Assembly (NCBI RefSeq): GCF_000423105.1
Contig: NZ_KE383978.1
Span: forward strand, 1-64,000
DNA: 64,000 bases
From: Halalkalibacillus halophilus DSM 18494
GTDB taxonomy: Bacteria > Bacillota > Bacilli > Bacillales > Alkalibacillaceae
Reading direction: 5' to 3'
Made by a program: the position numbers and the translations under genes. This document shows, in pieces, positions 42,971 through 50,248 of this stretch. Within the stretch, counting starts at the first letter, position 1, and the number at the start of each line of letters is the position of its first letter. The notes beneath the pieces were generated by a model. It made no database searches and was not told the origin of the DNA. It saw only the letters and a list, made by a program, of their open reading frames with translations.

Positions 42971-43354
42971 TCATTCCTCCTCCCTGATCAATTGCTGACA
43001 TAAGTCGAGGATTTGCTTGTTTGTGTATTTATGTTGCTTCGCAGTTTGAACGGCGGTTTGCATTGCTTGATGGATGATGTCATGCTGTGTTGTTTCGCGT
43101 AATGTGGATTCGATTTCTGCAACAAAGGTACCTTTACCTTGCGTCGTTTGAATGAATCCTTGATATTCTAAGTTCTGATAGGCTCTTCGAGTGGTGATCA
43201 CACTCACCTCCAAATCTTTTGATAACGCCCGAATAGACGGTAAAGATGTCTTAGGAGGAAGTTGCCCACTGACGATGAGTGCTTTAATCTGTTGTTCCAT
43301 CTGATGATAGAAAGGTTCTCTTGACTGTTTGGATAACCGAATTGGTAACTCCAT
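42971..43354 (-). CDS. ytrA: GntR-family repressor, YtrA subfamily
   Basis: A 127-residue short GntR regulator: winged helix (residues 10-75; PFYHQMEQQIKALIVSGQL, LPSIRALSKDLEVSVITTRR, GKGTFV) plus a short two-helix dimerisation tail. YtrA-type proteins repress their own ABC operon until a cell-wall stress releases them. Here the gene is second in the operon, after an ABC-2 type membrane protein and before the YtrB-like ATPase. The inverted repeat at the operon promoter (44181-44196) is the expected operator. Confidence 0.87.
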   Translation of the reverse strand: MELPIRLSKQSREPFYHQMEQQIKALIVSGQLPPKTSLPSIRALSKDLEVSVITTRRAYQNLEYQGFIQTTQGKGTFVAEIESTLRETTQHDIIHQAMQTAVQTAKQHKYTNKQILDLCQQLIREEE

Positions 43355-43368
43355 CGATCAGTCCTCCT

Positions 43369-44133
43369 TTATACAAAGTAATCCATGTTTGAAATCCGTC
43401 GTATCCCGTAGCGGTACCAAGCTATGATAGAAGCAATCGTTACTGGAATGACAACGAGTGAAGTAAGTGGACCATAATCGCTAGCTAAATGCATCGTATG
43501 AGCGAAGAATCCTGTCCCAGCTGTGAAACTGTACAGACTGAAAAAGGCAATCGACCCAATAAGCATGACGAAAACTAAAACAGTCATTTTTAACTCAGAT
43601 GCTAAATCGCCGGCATCAGACGCAGGGTAGATTGATCCTAATGAAAGGGAAATTCCTACCCAAATAACTACTAAGTATATGAATTCAAGTGGAGTCATAA
43701 TAGCTTGGGCTTCAGCTGAAGCTAGGTAAATAATTAGTAAAGTAATGATCACAACTGGAATGGAACTAAGGTGAAACGCTAGAAATCGGTACCAGAAAAT
43801 CACCCGATTTGGAATTGCCATTTGGTTTAATCCAATAAGTAATGGTGAAGCGTAAAAATCCTCATCCAGTTTGGAGTACCGTGAGTGTTTACGATAGGTT
43901 CCAAGTTTTTGGTACTTTACATCTTTAGGGGCATTATAAAATCCGATGGTCATGATGAAAAAAAGAAATATAATGTCAAAGGCAACGGTTATATTACCAA
44001 CAAAGTAATTGTCTACATTTAACGAAAGCAAGCCCATGACGAGTAGAATCATAACTATATTCAGTAAGATTCTGTGAAGCCACGTCATTTTCAAATCTAG
44101 CTTCACAAGTGGCCACGCTGACTTCAAGTTCAT
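43369..44133 (-). CDS. ABC-type membrane protein, first gene of ytr-like operon
   Basis: A 254-residue membrane protein with about six TM segments (near 22-37, 50-65, 118-138, 150-165, 185-205, 220-240). A cytoplasmic loop holds APKDVKYQKLGTYRKHSRYSKLDEDFYASPL. It is probably the membrane partner of the YtrB-like ATPase encoded downstream. No close named homologue was recognised. GAGAGGTG precedes the ATG. The gene starts about 40 bases from the promoter described at 44180-44208. Confidence 0.72.
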   Translation of the reverse strand: MNLKSAWPLVKLDLKMTWLHRILLNIVMILLVMGLLSLNVDNYFVGNITVAFDIIFLFFIMTIGFYNAPKDVKYQKLGTYRKHSRYSKLDEDFYASPLLIGLNQMAIPNRVIFWYRFLAFHLSSIPVVIITLLIIYLASAEAQAIMTPLEFIYLVVIWVGISLSLGSIYPASDAGDLASELKMTVLVFVMLIGSIAFFSLYSFTAGTGFFAHTMHLASDYGPLTSLVVIPVTIASIIAWYRYGIRRISNMDYFV

Positions 44134-44179
44134 TTGTATACACCTCTCTAACTGTTTATCTGTTTATATCTATATACAC

Positions 44180-44208
44180 AGTATATGATTATATACACAG
44201 TTTGACAA
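44180..44208 (-). promoter_or_regulatory. sigma-A promoter with inverted-repeat operator of the ytr-like operon
   Basis: On the minus strand TTGTCA (44203-44208) and TATACT (44180-44185) are spaced by exactly 17 bases. The perfect inverted repeat GTATAT-GATT-ATATAC (44181-44196) overlaps the -10 box and spacer, an ideal site for YtrA repression. A similar GTGTATATAG string lies just downstream. Confidence 0.7.
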
Positions 44209-44344
44209 GTGTACTTTTAAAAAAAGTTTTTTTAGTCACTAAAATTATTAAACAAATTCGAAACACGAAGCATGTTTCTACCTATATAAAGTGTTATGAT
44301 GAAAATACTGATTTTTTGAAACGGATATAAAGGGGAAGAGCAAC

Positions 44345-45535
44345 ATGGTTGAACAAATGAAAGAAAAAAGATGGAAATTACTACTTATATTAGGGGCCCT
44401 TACTGCAATGGTGCCTTTAACAATTGATATGTACTTACCGGCGTTTCCGGCGTTAACAGAAGAATTGAATACAACAAGCTCCCTAACACAGGTGAGTTTA
44501 ACAGCGAGTTTATTTGGAATAGCAGCAGGTCAGCTTGTGATTGGATCTCTAAGCGATGTTTATGGAAGAAAGAGACCACTACTTATTGCGACCATTCTAT
44601 TTGTGATTGCCTCCATTCTGATTGCATTGTCGCCAAATATTTGGGTGCTGATTGTATTGAGGTTTGCCCAAGGTTTTGCAGGAGCTGGAGGGATCGTAAT
44701 CTCGCGTTCGATTATTCGTGATTTGTATGACGGTGCGGCGATGACGAAGATGTTTACGTTACTAATCCTTGTGCTTGGTCTTGCGCCAATTCTAGCGCCA
44801 TTGATTGGCGGACAGCTATTAACGTTCACAAATTGGAGAGGTATTTTCGTCATTCTAGCTTGTTTTGGAATTTTATTATCCTTTATTGCAGCATTTAAAA
44901 TTCAAGAAACATTGCCTCCGCGTTATCGTTCAGAAGGTGGCTTGAAAGCGACGATCAAAGTATTTCTTAACCTAGCAAAACAACGTCCATTTATTGGATT
45001 TGCTTTTATTCAAGGGTTTACTGCCGCTTATTTATTTTCCTATATTTCTGGTTCGTCGTTTATTTTGCAAGAAGTATTCGAACTCTCTCCACAAATGTAT
45101 GGAATCCTATTTTCCGTTAACGCATTAGGGTTCACTGCTTTAAGTCAAGTCTCTGGAAAACTAGTAGACTATTACAATGAAGAGAAGCTTATGGTAGGCG
45201 GATTCTGTATTGCGATTTTCGGTGGGTTAACACTGATGTTTGCAGCTGTTACGGAGGCTGGATTAATTCCAGTGCTGATTGGATTATTCTTTATTATATC
45301 GAGTGTTGGTGTAATCAATCCAACAAGTCTATCCTTGGCAATGCAAACGCAAACAAAAAATATCGGAAGTGCCTCGGCCTTATTAGGTTTATTTCAGTTT
45401 TTAATGGGTGGGATCGCAGCACCTTTAGTCGGATTAGCAGGAACAAATGCTGTTATGCCACTAGCATTAGTTATTTTGACATGCCAAGTGGGAGTGATTA
45501 TTTCGTACCTCACCTTTGTTAGGAAAAAAGTTTGA
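44345..45535 (+). CDS. Bcr/CflA family multidrug efflux MFS transporter
   Basis: A 396-residue, 12-TM drug:H+ antiporter of the Bcr/CflA (DHA1) family. TM1 has the family string PLTIDMYLPAFPAL. Loop 2-3 motif A is GSLSDVYGRKRPLL, and the motif-C-like region is LAPILAPLIGGQLL. Relatives export bicyclomycin, chloramphenicol, sulfonamides or cysteine. The real substrate cannot be predicted. GGGGAAGAG precedes the ATG. It is divergent from the ytr-like operon. Confidence 0.9.
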   Translation: MVEQMKEKRWKLLLILGALTAMVPLTIDMYLPAFPALTEELNTTSSLTQVSLTASLFGIAAGQLVIGSLSDVYGRKRPLLIATILFVIASILIALSPNIWVLIVLRFAQGFAGAGGIVISRSIIRDLYDGAAMTKMFTLLILVLGLAPILAPLIGGQLLTFTNWRGIFVILACFGILLSFIAAFKIQETLPPRYRSEGGLKATIKVFLNLAKQRPFIGFAFIQGFTAAYLFSYISGSSFILQEVFELSPQMYGILFSVNALGFTALSQVSGKLVDYYNEEKLMVGGFCIAIFGGLTLMFAAVTEAGLIPVLIGLFFIISSVGVINPTSLSLAMQTQTKNIGSASALLGLFQFLMGGIAAPLVGLAGTNAVMPLALVILTCQVGVIISYLTFVRKKV

Positions 45536-45543
45536 TATTAGAG

Positions 45544-45568
45544 GTTTCAAATTTTTATGCTGGGGTAT
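45544..45568 (+). promoter_or_regulatory. sigma-B-like promoter
   Basis: GTTTCA, 13 bases, then GGGTAT. This differs by one base from the sigma-B consensus GTTTAA-N13-15-GGGTAT. It lies 38 bases before the STAS-like gene, and the peroxiredoxin-like gene with the internal UGA follows on the same strand. RsbQ is encoded elsewhere in the window. Confidence 0.72.
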
Positions 45569-45606
45569 AGTACCTATACAAAAACTATACAAGATGAGGT
45601 GCTAGT

Positions 45607-45975
45607 ATGTACGAAGTAAAATTGTTTGACCGTAGTAAACGCATTGTGAAGATTAGCTGGATTGGTAATGTTCAACCTGAAGAGGTTAGACAAGCAAACG
45701 AGGAACTTGATACAATAATTAAACAATTTAGAGGGAAACCTTTTGATGTGATGGTAAATATGAAAGAAGTAAAAGTAATGATTCAGGATACACAAAAAGA
45801 ATTGGTGAAGCACCAAGAATGGTTACTGGAACAAGGAATGAATCGTGCAGCTGTCGTAGTAGAAGGAAATTTAGCAAAGATGCAGCTTAAGCGGACTGCC
45901 AAAGAATCAGAACATAGCAATGAATTTCATTTTAATAGTGACGAAGAAGCGCATGATTTCTTGGCTGCGAATTAG
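45607..45975 (+). CDS. STAS/SpoIIAA-like domain protein
   Basis: A 122-residue single-domain protein of the SpoIIAA-like (STAS/SEC14-like) fold: a beta-strand start (MYEVKLFDRSKRIVKISWIG), an amphipathic helix (EEVRQANEELDTIIKQ), the central FDVMVNMKEVKV strand, and a C-terminal helix. Such domains sense ligands or act as anti-anti-sigma relatives. No phosphorylatable DS(S/A)G site is obvious, so a lipid- or metabolite-sensing role is also possible. The sigma-B-like promoter upstream suggests a general stress role. Confidence 0.72.
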   Translation: MYEVKLFDRSKRIVKISWIGNVQPEEVRQANEELDTIIKQFRGKPFDVMVNMKEVKVMIQDTQKELVKHQEWLLEQGMNRAAVVVEGNLAKMQLKRTAKESEHSNEFHFNSDEEAHDFLAAN

Positions 45976-46015
45976 GGAATGGGTGTAATAAATTACTCAA
46001 AGTGAGGTGTCGCAA

Positions 46016-46564
46016 ATGCAACTTGATTATCAAGTAGAAACAGAAGAAGGCGAAGCACGGTTAGGTGATTTAGTGAAAGACCAACCAACTGTACTCGTAT
46101 TCGGGAGGCATCTTGGTTGACCATTCTGTAGAGATTTTCTCGCGCAGTTGCGTGAGTCCAATGAAGATATTGAACAAGCAGGGTTTAAAATTGTCGTCCT
46201 TGCCCCATCCGATATAGATCACATTCAGGAATTCAAAGAATCGTTTGGACCTTTTCCGTTTCCAATCGTTGGCGACCCTAGAAGAAAAGCATATAGAGGA
46301 ATGGGTGCGAAGACGATGCCGAAGTTTAAATTGCTATCAAAAGCACTTATTGGAACATTGACACGCCAAGTGAAGAATATGATTCCAAAAGATAAACAAC
46401 AAGCTAAGTTTGTGAAAAAATCGATGACCACCCAAGATGTATATATTCAAGGTGCAACATGGATTTTTGACCAACAAGGAAATGTTTTATTTGAGCATAT
46501 TGATGAGTCGCCTGAGAAGCATGCAAAGATTGATGAAATCAAAAAAGTCGTAAATGATAACTAA
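46016..46564 (+). CDS. peroxiredoxin-like (AhpC/TSA, PRX-like2) protein with in-frame UGA; candidate selenoprotein
   Basis: The frame from ATG 46016 reads MQLDYQVETEEGEARLGDLV, then VLVFGRHLG, a TGA at 46118-46120, and PFCRDFLAQLRESNEDIEQA to a stop at 46564. That gives 182 codons with one internal UGA. In PRX-like2 proteins this spot is the first Cys of a RH-x-G-C-x-x-C redox motif, so the UGA stands in place of Cys35 and would give U-P-F-C. The reading frame and family similarity continue after it (FKIVVLAPSD, FPFPIVGDPRRKAYRGMGAK, GATWIFDQQGNVLFEHID). A SECIS-like hairpin follows the UGA. The alternatives are a nonsense mutation of a Cys codon or a sequencing error. A downstream-only product from ATG 46148 would lack the active site. 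The gene is 40 bases after the STAS-like gene. Confidence 0.8.
46139..46156 (+). promoter_or_regulatory. SECIS-like hairpin after the in-frame UGA
   Basis: CTCGCGC pairs with GCGTGAG (7 bp, one G-U) around AGTT. The loop begins 25 bases after the UGA, and its second base is G. The published bacterial SECIS rules ask for a 16-37 base distance, an upper stem of at least 4 bp, a loop of 3-14 bases and a G among its first two bases. All are met. A 7-bp hairpin can arise by chance. Confidence 0.5.
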
Positions 46565-46575
46565 GATGGAATATG

Positions 46576-46612
46576 GAACCCTCGACTATAAACTGGTCGG
46601 GGGTTCGTTTTT
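46576..46612 (+). terminator. terminator of the STAS/peroxiredoxin operon
   Basis: GAACCCTCGAC pairs with GTCGGGGGTTC (one G-U) around TATAAACTG, followed by GTTTTTT. Confidence 0.85.
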
Positions 46613-46659
46613 TAATAGGGTGATATCCATCTTTTAGGGTAGAATCAGAAGGGAGTTAT

Positions 46660-46740
46660 AAACTTTAGCTATGGACTTACTTATTCAACTTAATTCTGAT
46701 ATATCTAAATTTAACAGTGAGGTATCCAACTTTATGTAAT
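46660..46740. repeat. AAGTTGGATATC-type repeat, copy 2 (inverted)
   Basis: CAACTTAATTCTGATATATC and GTATCCAACTTTA are reverse complements of the units at 21470-21600. It is more degraded than copy 1. Confidence 0.55.
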
Positions 46741-46759
46741 TTTCTTCATAAAAAAAGTA

Positions 46760-46788
46760 ATCCAAATAGCTGTTCTAGACGTATGCTT
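46760..46788 (+). promoter_or_regulatory. ECF-type promoter of the sigma/anti-sigma operon
   Basis: ATCCA (46760-46764), 15 bases, then CGTATGCTT (46780-46788) followed by GGT. The same element with identical spacing lies before the surface-protein gene at 48556. The -35 ATCCA resembles the -35 of SigK/RskA-type ECF promoters in mycobacteria. This suggests autoregulation. Confidence 0.7.
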
Positions 46789-46858
46789 GGTAAGCACTCG
46801 TCGTAATGAGCGGCAGTAAATGATACACTAAAATTATTAAATGATAGAGGAGAATACT

Positions 46859-47413
46859 ATGAGCGAGCGCGATGTAGAATTTTACCGGCGAATTCAAAAT
46901 CACGACCAAGATGCTCTAGAAGCCTTATATGATAAGTATGAGCGACTTCTATACTCATTTGTTTTTAAAATGACAAAGCAGAGTGAGTTATCTGAAGAAG
47001 TTATTCAAGAAGTATTCATGAAAATATGGCACCGAAAAGGGATTTACGATGAAAGCAAAGGTAAATTCTCTTCGTGGCTCTTAACTGTCGCAAGAAATAC
47101 TGCGGTAGATCTGATGCGGAAGAAGAAGGATACACCTTATAGTTTAGAAGAGAGAGATTCGGTGCATCAGCAAGGACCTTCTTCGGAAGATTTGCTGGAA
47201 TGGAAAGAAGAGGGCGAACGTGTCCGCGAGGCCGTCGCCACTTTAAAAGAAGACCAGCAAGAAGTTATTCATTTATTTTATTTCAATGGATTATCTCAAC
47301 AGAAAATCGCAGACCGGCTGGATATACCATTAGGAACAGTTAAAGGTAGGATCCGGCTAGCTTTGAAGCATTTAAAGAAAAATATATCACAACATGACGA
47401 AGGGGGGATTTAG
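46859..47413 (+). CDS. ECF RNA polymerase sigma factor (SigK/RskA-type module)
   Basis: A 184-residue ECF sigma factor: region 2 (about 15-85, LYDKYERLLYSFVFKMTK, then EEVIQEVFMKIWHRKG, FSSWLLTVARNTAVDLMRKK) and region 4 (about 125-180, LKEDQQEVIHLFYFNGLSQQ, PLGTVKGRIRLALKHLKK). The adjacent RskA-like anti-sigma gene, which starts one base after its stop, indicates the SigK-RskA type. The start at 46859 has AGAGGAG 6 bases upstream. The promoter at 46760 matches that of the surface-protein gene, so the factor probably transcribes both itself and that gene. Confidence 0.9.
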   Translation: MSERDVEFYRRIQNHDQDALEALYDKYERLLYSFVFKMTKQSELSEEVIQEVFMKIWHRKGIYDESKGKFSSWLLTVARNTAVDLMRKKKDTPYSLEERDSVHQQGPSSEDLLEWKEEGERVREAVATLKEDQQEVIHLFYFNGLSQQKIADRLDIPLGTVKGRIRLALKHLKKNISQHDEGGI

Positions 47414-47414
47414 C

Positions 47415-48260
47415 GTGTCAGATCAAAAACAATGCGAACTACTAATTGATTATTTTAACCAAGAGCTATCGGAAAGTGAAAAGCAAGCTTTTGAAGCACA
47501 TCTAGAAACGTGCGATGAATGTAAAGAAGAATTAGCTGAGCTGAACGCGCTAAATGAGACGCTACCTTTTGCATCTGAACCAGTAGATCCCCCAGAAGGT
47601 ATGAAGGAACGAATTTTAGCGAATGTGTTGGCAGAAGAAACACCAACAAAGGAAGAGACAGATTCTAATGACGAAAAAGTCGTACCTTATACAAAAGAAC
47701 CGAAGAGGAAAAGAAGCTGGATCTTACCATCGATTGCAGCAGTGCTTATCTTATCTCTTTTAGGAAATGCATATTTCTTATTTGGAACAGTAGATGATGT
47801 TGCGGAAGAAGATCCTGGAGAAGAAGAACCAATTGAGGAAGATCCACCAGAAGAGGACCCGAGTGAGGAAGATCCGGTTGAAGAAGATCCAGCTGAAGAA
47901 GATCCACCTGGAGAGTTGACGGACCGGGTGACACATTCCGTTACCTTGAATGCGACAGAATATATGAACGCAGCAGGTCAGGCGTCCATTTTAGAAAATG
48001 AACTAGGAAGATCCCTTCTTATTCAAGCTGAGAATTTGGAATCCCTTGAAGGGGATGAAGCTTATCAAGTATGGCTATTAGAAGGAGAAGAGCCATACCG
48101 AGCAGGAACCTTCGTACCAGATGAAGAAGGTCGAGGCGCAGTAAGTTTTTCATTAGATGATTTAGAAGACGTTGATTACGACACAGTAGCCATCACATTA
48201 GAACCATCACCAGATAACGAGCAGCCAGAAGGTGAGATATTACTAGTGTCAGAGTTATAA
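47415..48260 (+). CDS. anti-sigma factor, zinc-finger plus RskA domain
   Basis: A 281-residue single-pass membrane anti-sigma factor. The cytoplasmic ZAS zinc-finger domain (residues 1-45) has the pattern CELLIDYFNQEL ... HLETCDEC. A TM helix lies at about 105-125. An acidic proline linker (EEDPxEEDP repeats, about 130-165) and an extracytoplasmic RskA C-terminal domain (about 170-281, LNATEYMNAAGQASI, AYQVWLLEGEEPYRAG) complete it. It should hold the sigma factor inactive until degraded by regulated proteolysis. GTG is the start, one base after the sigma gene stop, with GGGGGGAT upstream. Confidence 0.9.
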   Translation: MSDQKQCELLIDYFNQELSESEKQAFEAHLETCDECKEELAELNALNETLPFASEPVDPPEGMKERILANVLAEETPTKEETDSNDEKVVPYTKEPKRKRSWILPSIAAVLILSLLGNAYFLFGTVDDVAEEDPGEEEPIEEDPPEEDPSEEDPVEEDPAEEDPPGELTDRVTHSVTLNATEYMNAAGQASILENELGRSLLIQAENLESLEGDEAYQVWLLEGEEPYRAGTFVPDEEGRGAVSFSLDDLEDVDYDTVAITLEPSPDNEQPEGEILLVSEL

Positions 48261-48269
48261 ATAAGAGAA

Positions 48270-48306
48270 ATCCAGAGCGGTGAATGTGTCGCTCTGGATT
48301 TTTTAT
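48270..48306 (+). terminator. terminator of the sigma/anti-sigma operon
   Basis: AATCCAGAGCG pairs with CGCTCTGGATT around GTGAATGTGT, followed by TTTTT. Confidence 0.9.
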
Positions 48307-48339
48307 GTGTACGATTCGTTTTGTTTAATGCTTTCCAGC

Positions 48340-48470
48340 GAGGAGGCAGTCGAATTGGGTGAGGAAATCCTTATGCCGGCAAACAGCGGTTCGAATCGGG
48401 TGAAAAGAATTGTATGCCGGCAAAGAGCAGCTCCAATCGGGTGAAGCGTTCCTTATGCCGGCAAAAACAG
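48340..48470. repeat. GCCGGC-type intergenic repeat array, copy 4
   Basis: Three TATGCCGGCAAA cores at about 46-base spacing, with TTCGAATCGGGTGAAAAG or TCCAATCGGGTGAAGC between them. It lies between a terminator and the ECF-type promoter of the next gene. Confidence 0.85.
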
Positions 48471-48555
48471 CTTTTTTCAAAACGAAAACTCCATTCATAG
48501 CAAGGATTCATCAACATAATTTAAATTTTCCGAAAAAAAATCTCAAAAAATAGTG

Positions 48556-48584
48556 ATCCATTTAAAAACTCTCTCCGTATGCTT
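48556..48584 (+). promoter_or_regulatory. ECF-type promoter of the duplicated surface-protein gene
   Basis: ATCCA (48556-48560), 15 bases, then CGTATGCTT (48576-48584) and TGT. It is identical in core and spacing to the sigma-operon element at 46760. The start codon is 37 bases downstream of the element. Confidence 0.7.
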
Positions 48585-48620
48585 TGTGAAAGATAAATTA
48601 AGAAGGAGAGTGAGAGAATC

Positions 48621-49979
48621 ATGAGTATGAAGAAAAAAGTTTTAGCGGTAACGGTAGGTGCTTCCTTATTAGTACCTTCCTTTGGAGCGATTAGTGCACA
48701 CGAACATGGAGATGCACCTGCTCCTACAGTAGAAACGGATGCGGTGGAACTACGCTCGACACTAGATCATTATCTAAGTGAACACGTATTCCTAGCAGTA
48801 GAAGCAATGCGTAAAGGTGCAGATGGAGCGGAAGATTTTGAAGCGGCTGCGAATGCGCTAAATGCAAATACGGAAGACTTATCAGCAGCAATTGCTTCTG
48901 TATATGGCGATGAAGCTGGCGAACAATTCCAAGGTATGTGGGAAGATCACATCGGATTTTTCGTTGATTATGTAATGGCAACAGCTGAAGATGATGAAGA
49001 GGGAAGACAACAAGCGCTAGACGAATTAGCTGAATACAGAACGGAATTCTCTCAATTCTTAGAGTCAGCTACAGATGAACGTTTAGAAGCGGAATCGTTA
49101 GCTGATGGGCTGCAAATGCACGTGGATCAGTTAATTGGAGCTTTTGATAGTTATGTAGCAGGTGACTTCGAAACAGCGTATGAATATGAGCGCGAAGCTA
49201 TGCACCATATGTATATGGTAAGTAAAGGTCTATCAACAGCAATTACAGACCAATTTGAAGATGATTTTAATGGAGAAACTCCTGCCACAGCAGCAGGTGA
49301 CTTACGTTCAGATCTAAACTATTTACTATCTGAACATGCTGGACTAGCAGTTGTAGCGATGCAAAATGGAATTGACGGTGCGGATGATTTTGAAGCATCA
49401 GCACAAGCACTAAACAATAACACGGAAGACTTATCAGCAGCAATAGCTTCTGTATTTGGCGAAGAAGCTGGTAATCAATTTGAACAAATGTGGGCAGATC
49501 ACATTGGGCACTTTGTAAGCTATGTAGAAGCTACAGGTGCAGAAGATGAAGAAGCACAAGAAGAAGCGCTAGCTATGCTAGATGAGTATCGTGCAGAGTT
49601 CTCTGAATTTCTAGATACTGCAACAGAAGGTAGAGTAGCAGCAGATGGACTATCTCAAGGACTACAAGAACACGTGAATCAACTAATTGGATCTTTCGAT
49701 AGCTATGTAGCAGGTGACTATGAAGCAGCTTATGCAGATGCACGCGAAGCATACGGTCACATGTTCATGCCAGCAAAAGGACTATCAGGAGCATTTGTTG
49801 ATCAGTTCCCTGAAGAGTTCGCGCATGATATGCCAAGCGACATGCCTGAAACTGGTTTAGCACCAGCTGACCAAGGCGGAATGAGCGCAACTATGCTTAC
49901 GATGATGGTTGTAGGACTATTCGCAGTAATGGCAGCATCAGGCATTATGCTTACGAAAGTGAATAGAAAGAACGCATAG
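48621..49979 (+). CDS. His-rich, internally duplicated surface protein with MPETG anchor
   Basis: A 452-residue secreted, wall-anchored protein. Signal peptide 1-26. Two homologous halves (about 40-205 and 222-390), each probably a helical bundle. Paired strings are LDHYLSEHVFLAVEAM / LNYLLSEHAGLAVVAM, NTEDLSAAIASVYGDEAG / NTEDLSAAIASVFGEEAG, MWEDHIGFFVDYV / MWADHIGHFVSYV and HVDQLIGAFDSYVAGD / HVNQLIGSFDSYVAGD. His and acidic residues are conserved at helix positions, suggesting metal binding (hemerythrin- or ferritin-like), an inference. The C-terminus has MPETG (408-412), a TM and KVNRKNA, a sortase-like signal with Met for Leu. No family was named. Control by the ECF sigma factor upstream is supported by the matching promoter. 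Confidence 0.8.
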   Translation: MSMKKKVLAVTVGASLLVPSFGAISAHEHGDAPAPTVETDAVELRSTLDHYLSEHVFLAVEAMRKGADGAEDFEAAANALNANTEDLSAAIASVYGDEAGEQFQGMWEDHIGFFVDYVMATAEDDEEGRQQALDELAEYRTEFSQFLESATDERLEAESLADGLQMHVDQLIGAFDSYVAGDFETAYEYEREAMHHMYMVSKGLSTAITDQFEDDFNGETPATAAGDLRSDLNYLLSEHAGLAVVAMQNGIDGADDFEASAQALNNNTEDLSAAIASVFGEEAGNQFEQMWADHIGHFVSYVEATGAEDEEAQEEALAMLDEYRAEFSEFLDTATEGRVAADGLSQGLQEHVNQLIGSFDSYVAGDYEAAYADAREAYGHMFMPAKGLSGAFVDQFPEEFAHDMPSDMPETGLAPADQGGMSATMLTMMVVGLFAVMAASGIMLTKVNRKNA

Positions 49980-50018
49980 ACAAAATTATAGAATAAAGGG
50001 TAATCCTCCAAATAGATG

Positions 50019-50053
50019 AGGCATTGAGTGTAAGCACTCAATGCCTTTTTTTT
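50019..50053 (+). terminator. terminator of the surface-protein gene
   Basis: AGGCATTGAGTG pairs perfectly with CACTCAATGCCT around TAAG, followed by a run of seven further T. Confidence 0.92.
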
Positions 50054-50069
50054 ACAACCTTCCATAAAG

Positions 50070-50165
50070 GATTTCTAGATATAAAGCGACTTTCGTGGAT
50101 AACTGAGGAGAATTCTGGATATAAAGCGGATTTTCTGGATAAAGACCTGCTTTATGGATTAAGTC
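50070..50165. repeat. TTCTGGATATAAAGC-type repeat, copy 2
   Basis: TTTCTAGATATAAAGCGAC, then GAGAATTCTGGATATAAAGC, then TTTTCTGGATAAAG, matching 26020-26066. It follows a terminator, as copy 1 does. Confidence 0.75.
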
Positions 50166-50248
50166 TATAAAATTATGTAAAAAGAAAAGGGCCTCATCAA
50201 TCCTTATGTTACAATGCTTTCACCACAAAAACATAACAGGAGGAATTG

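Noticed and set aside
46148..46564. Shorter start for the peroxiredoxin-like gene at ATG 46148
   Set aside because: No ribosome site, and the product would lose the redox motif and first strands of the fold, while similarity clearly begins at 46016.
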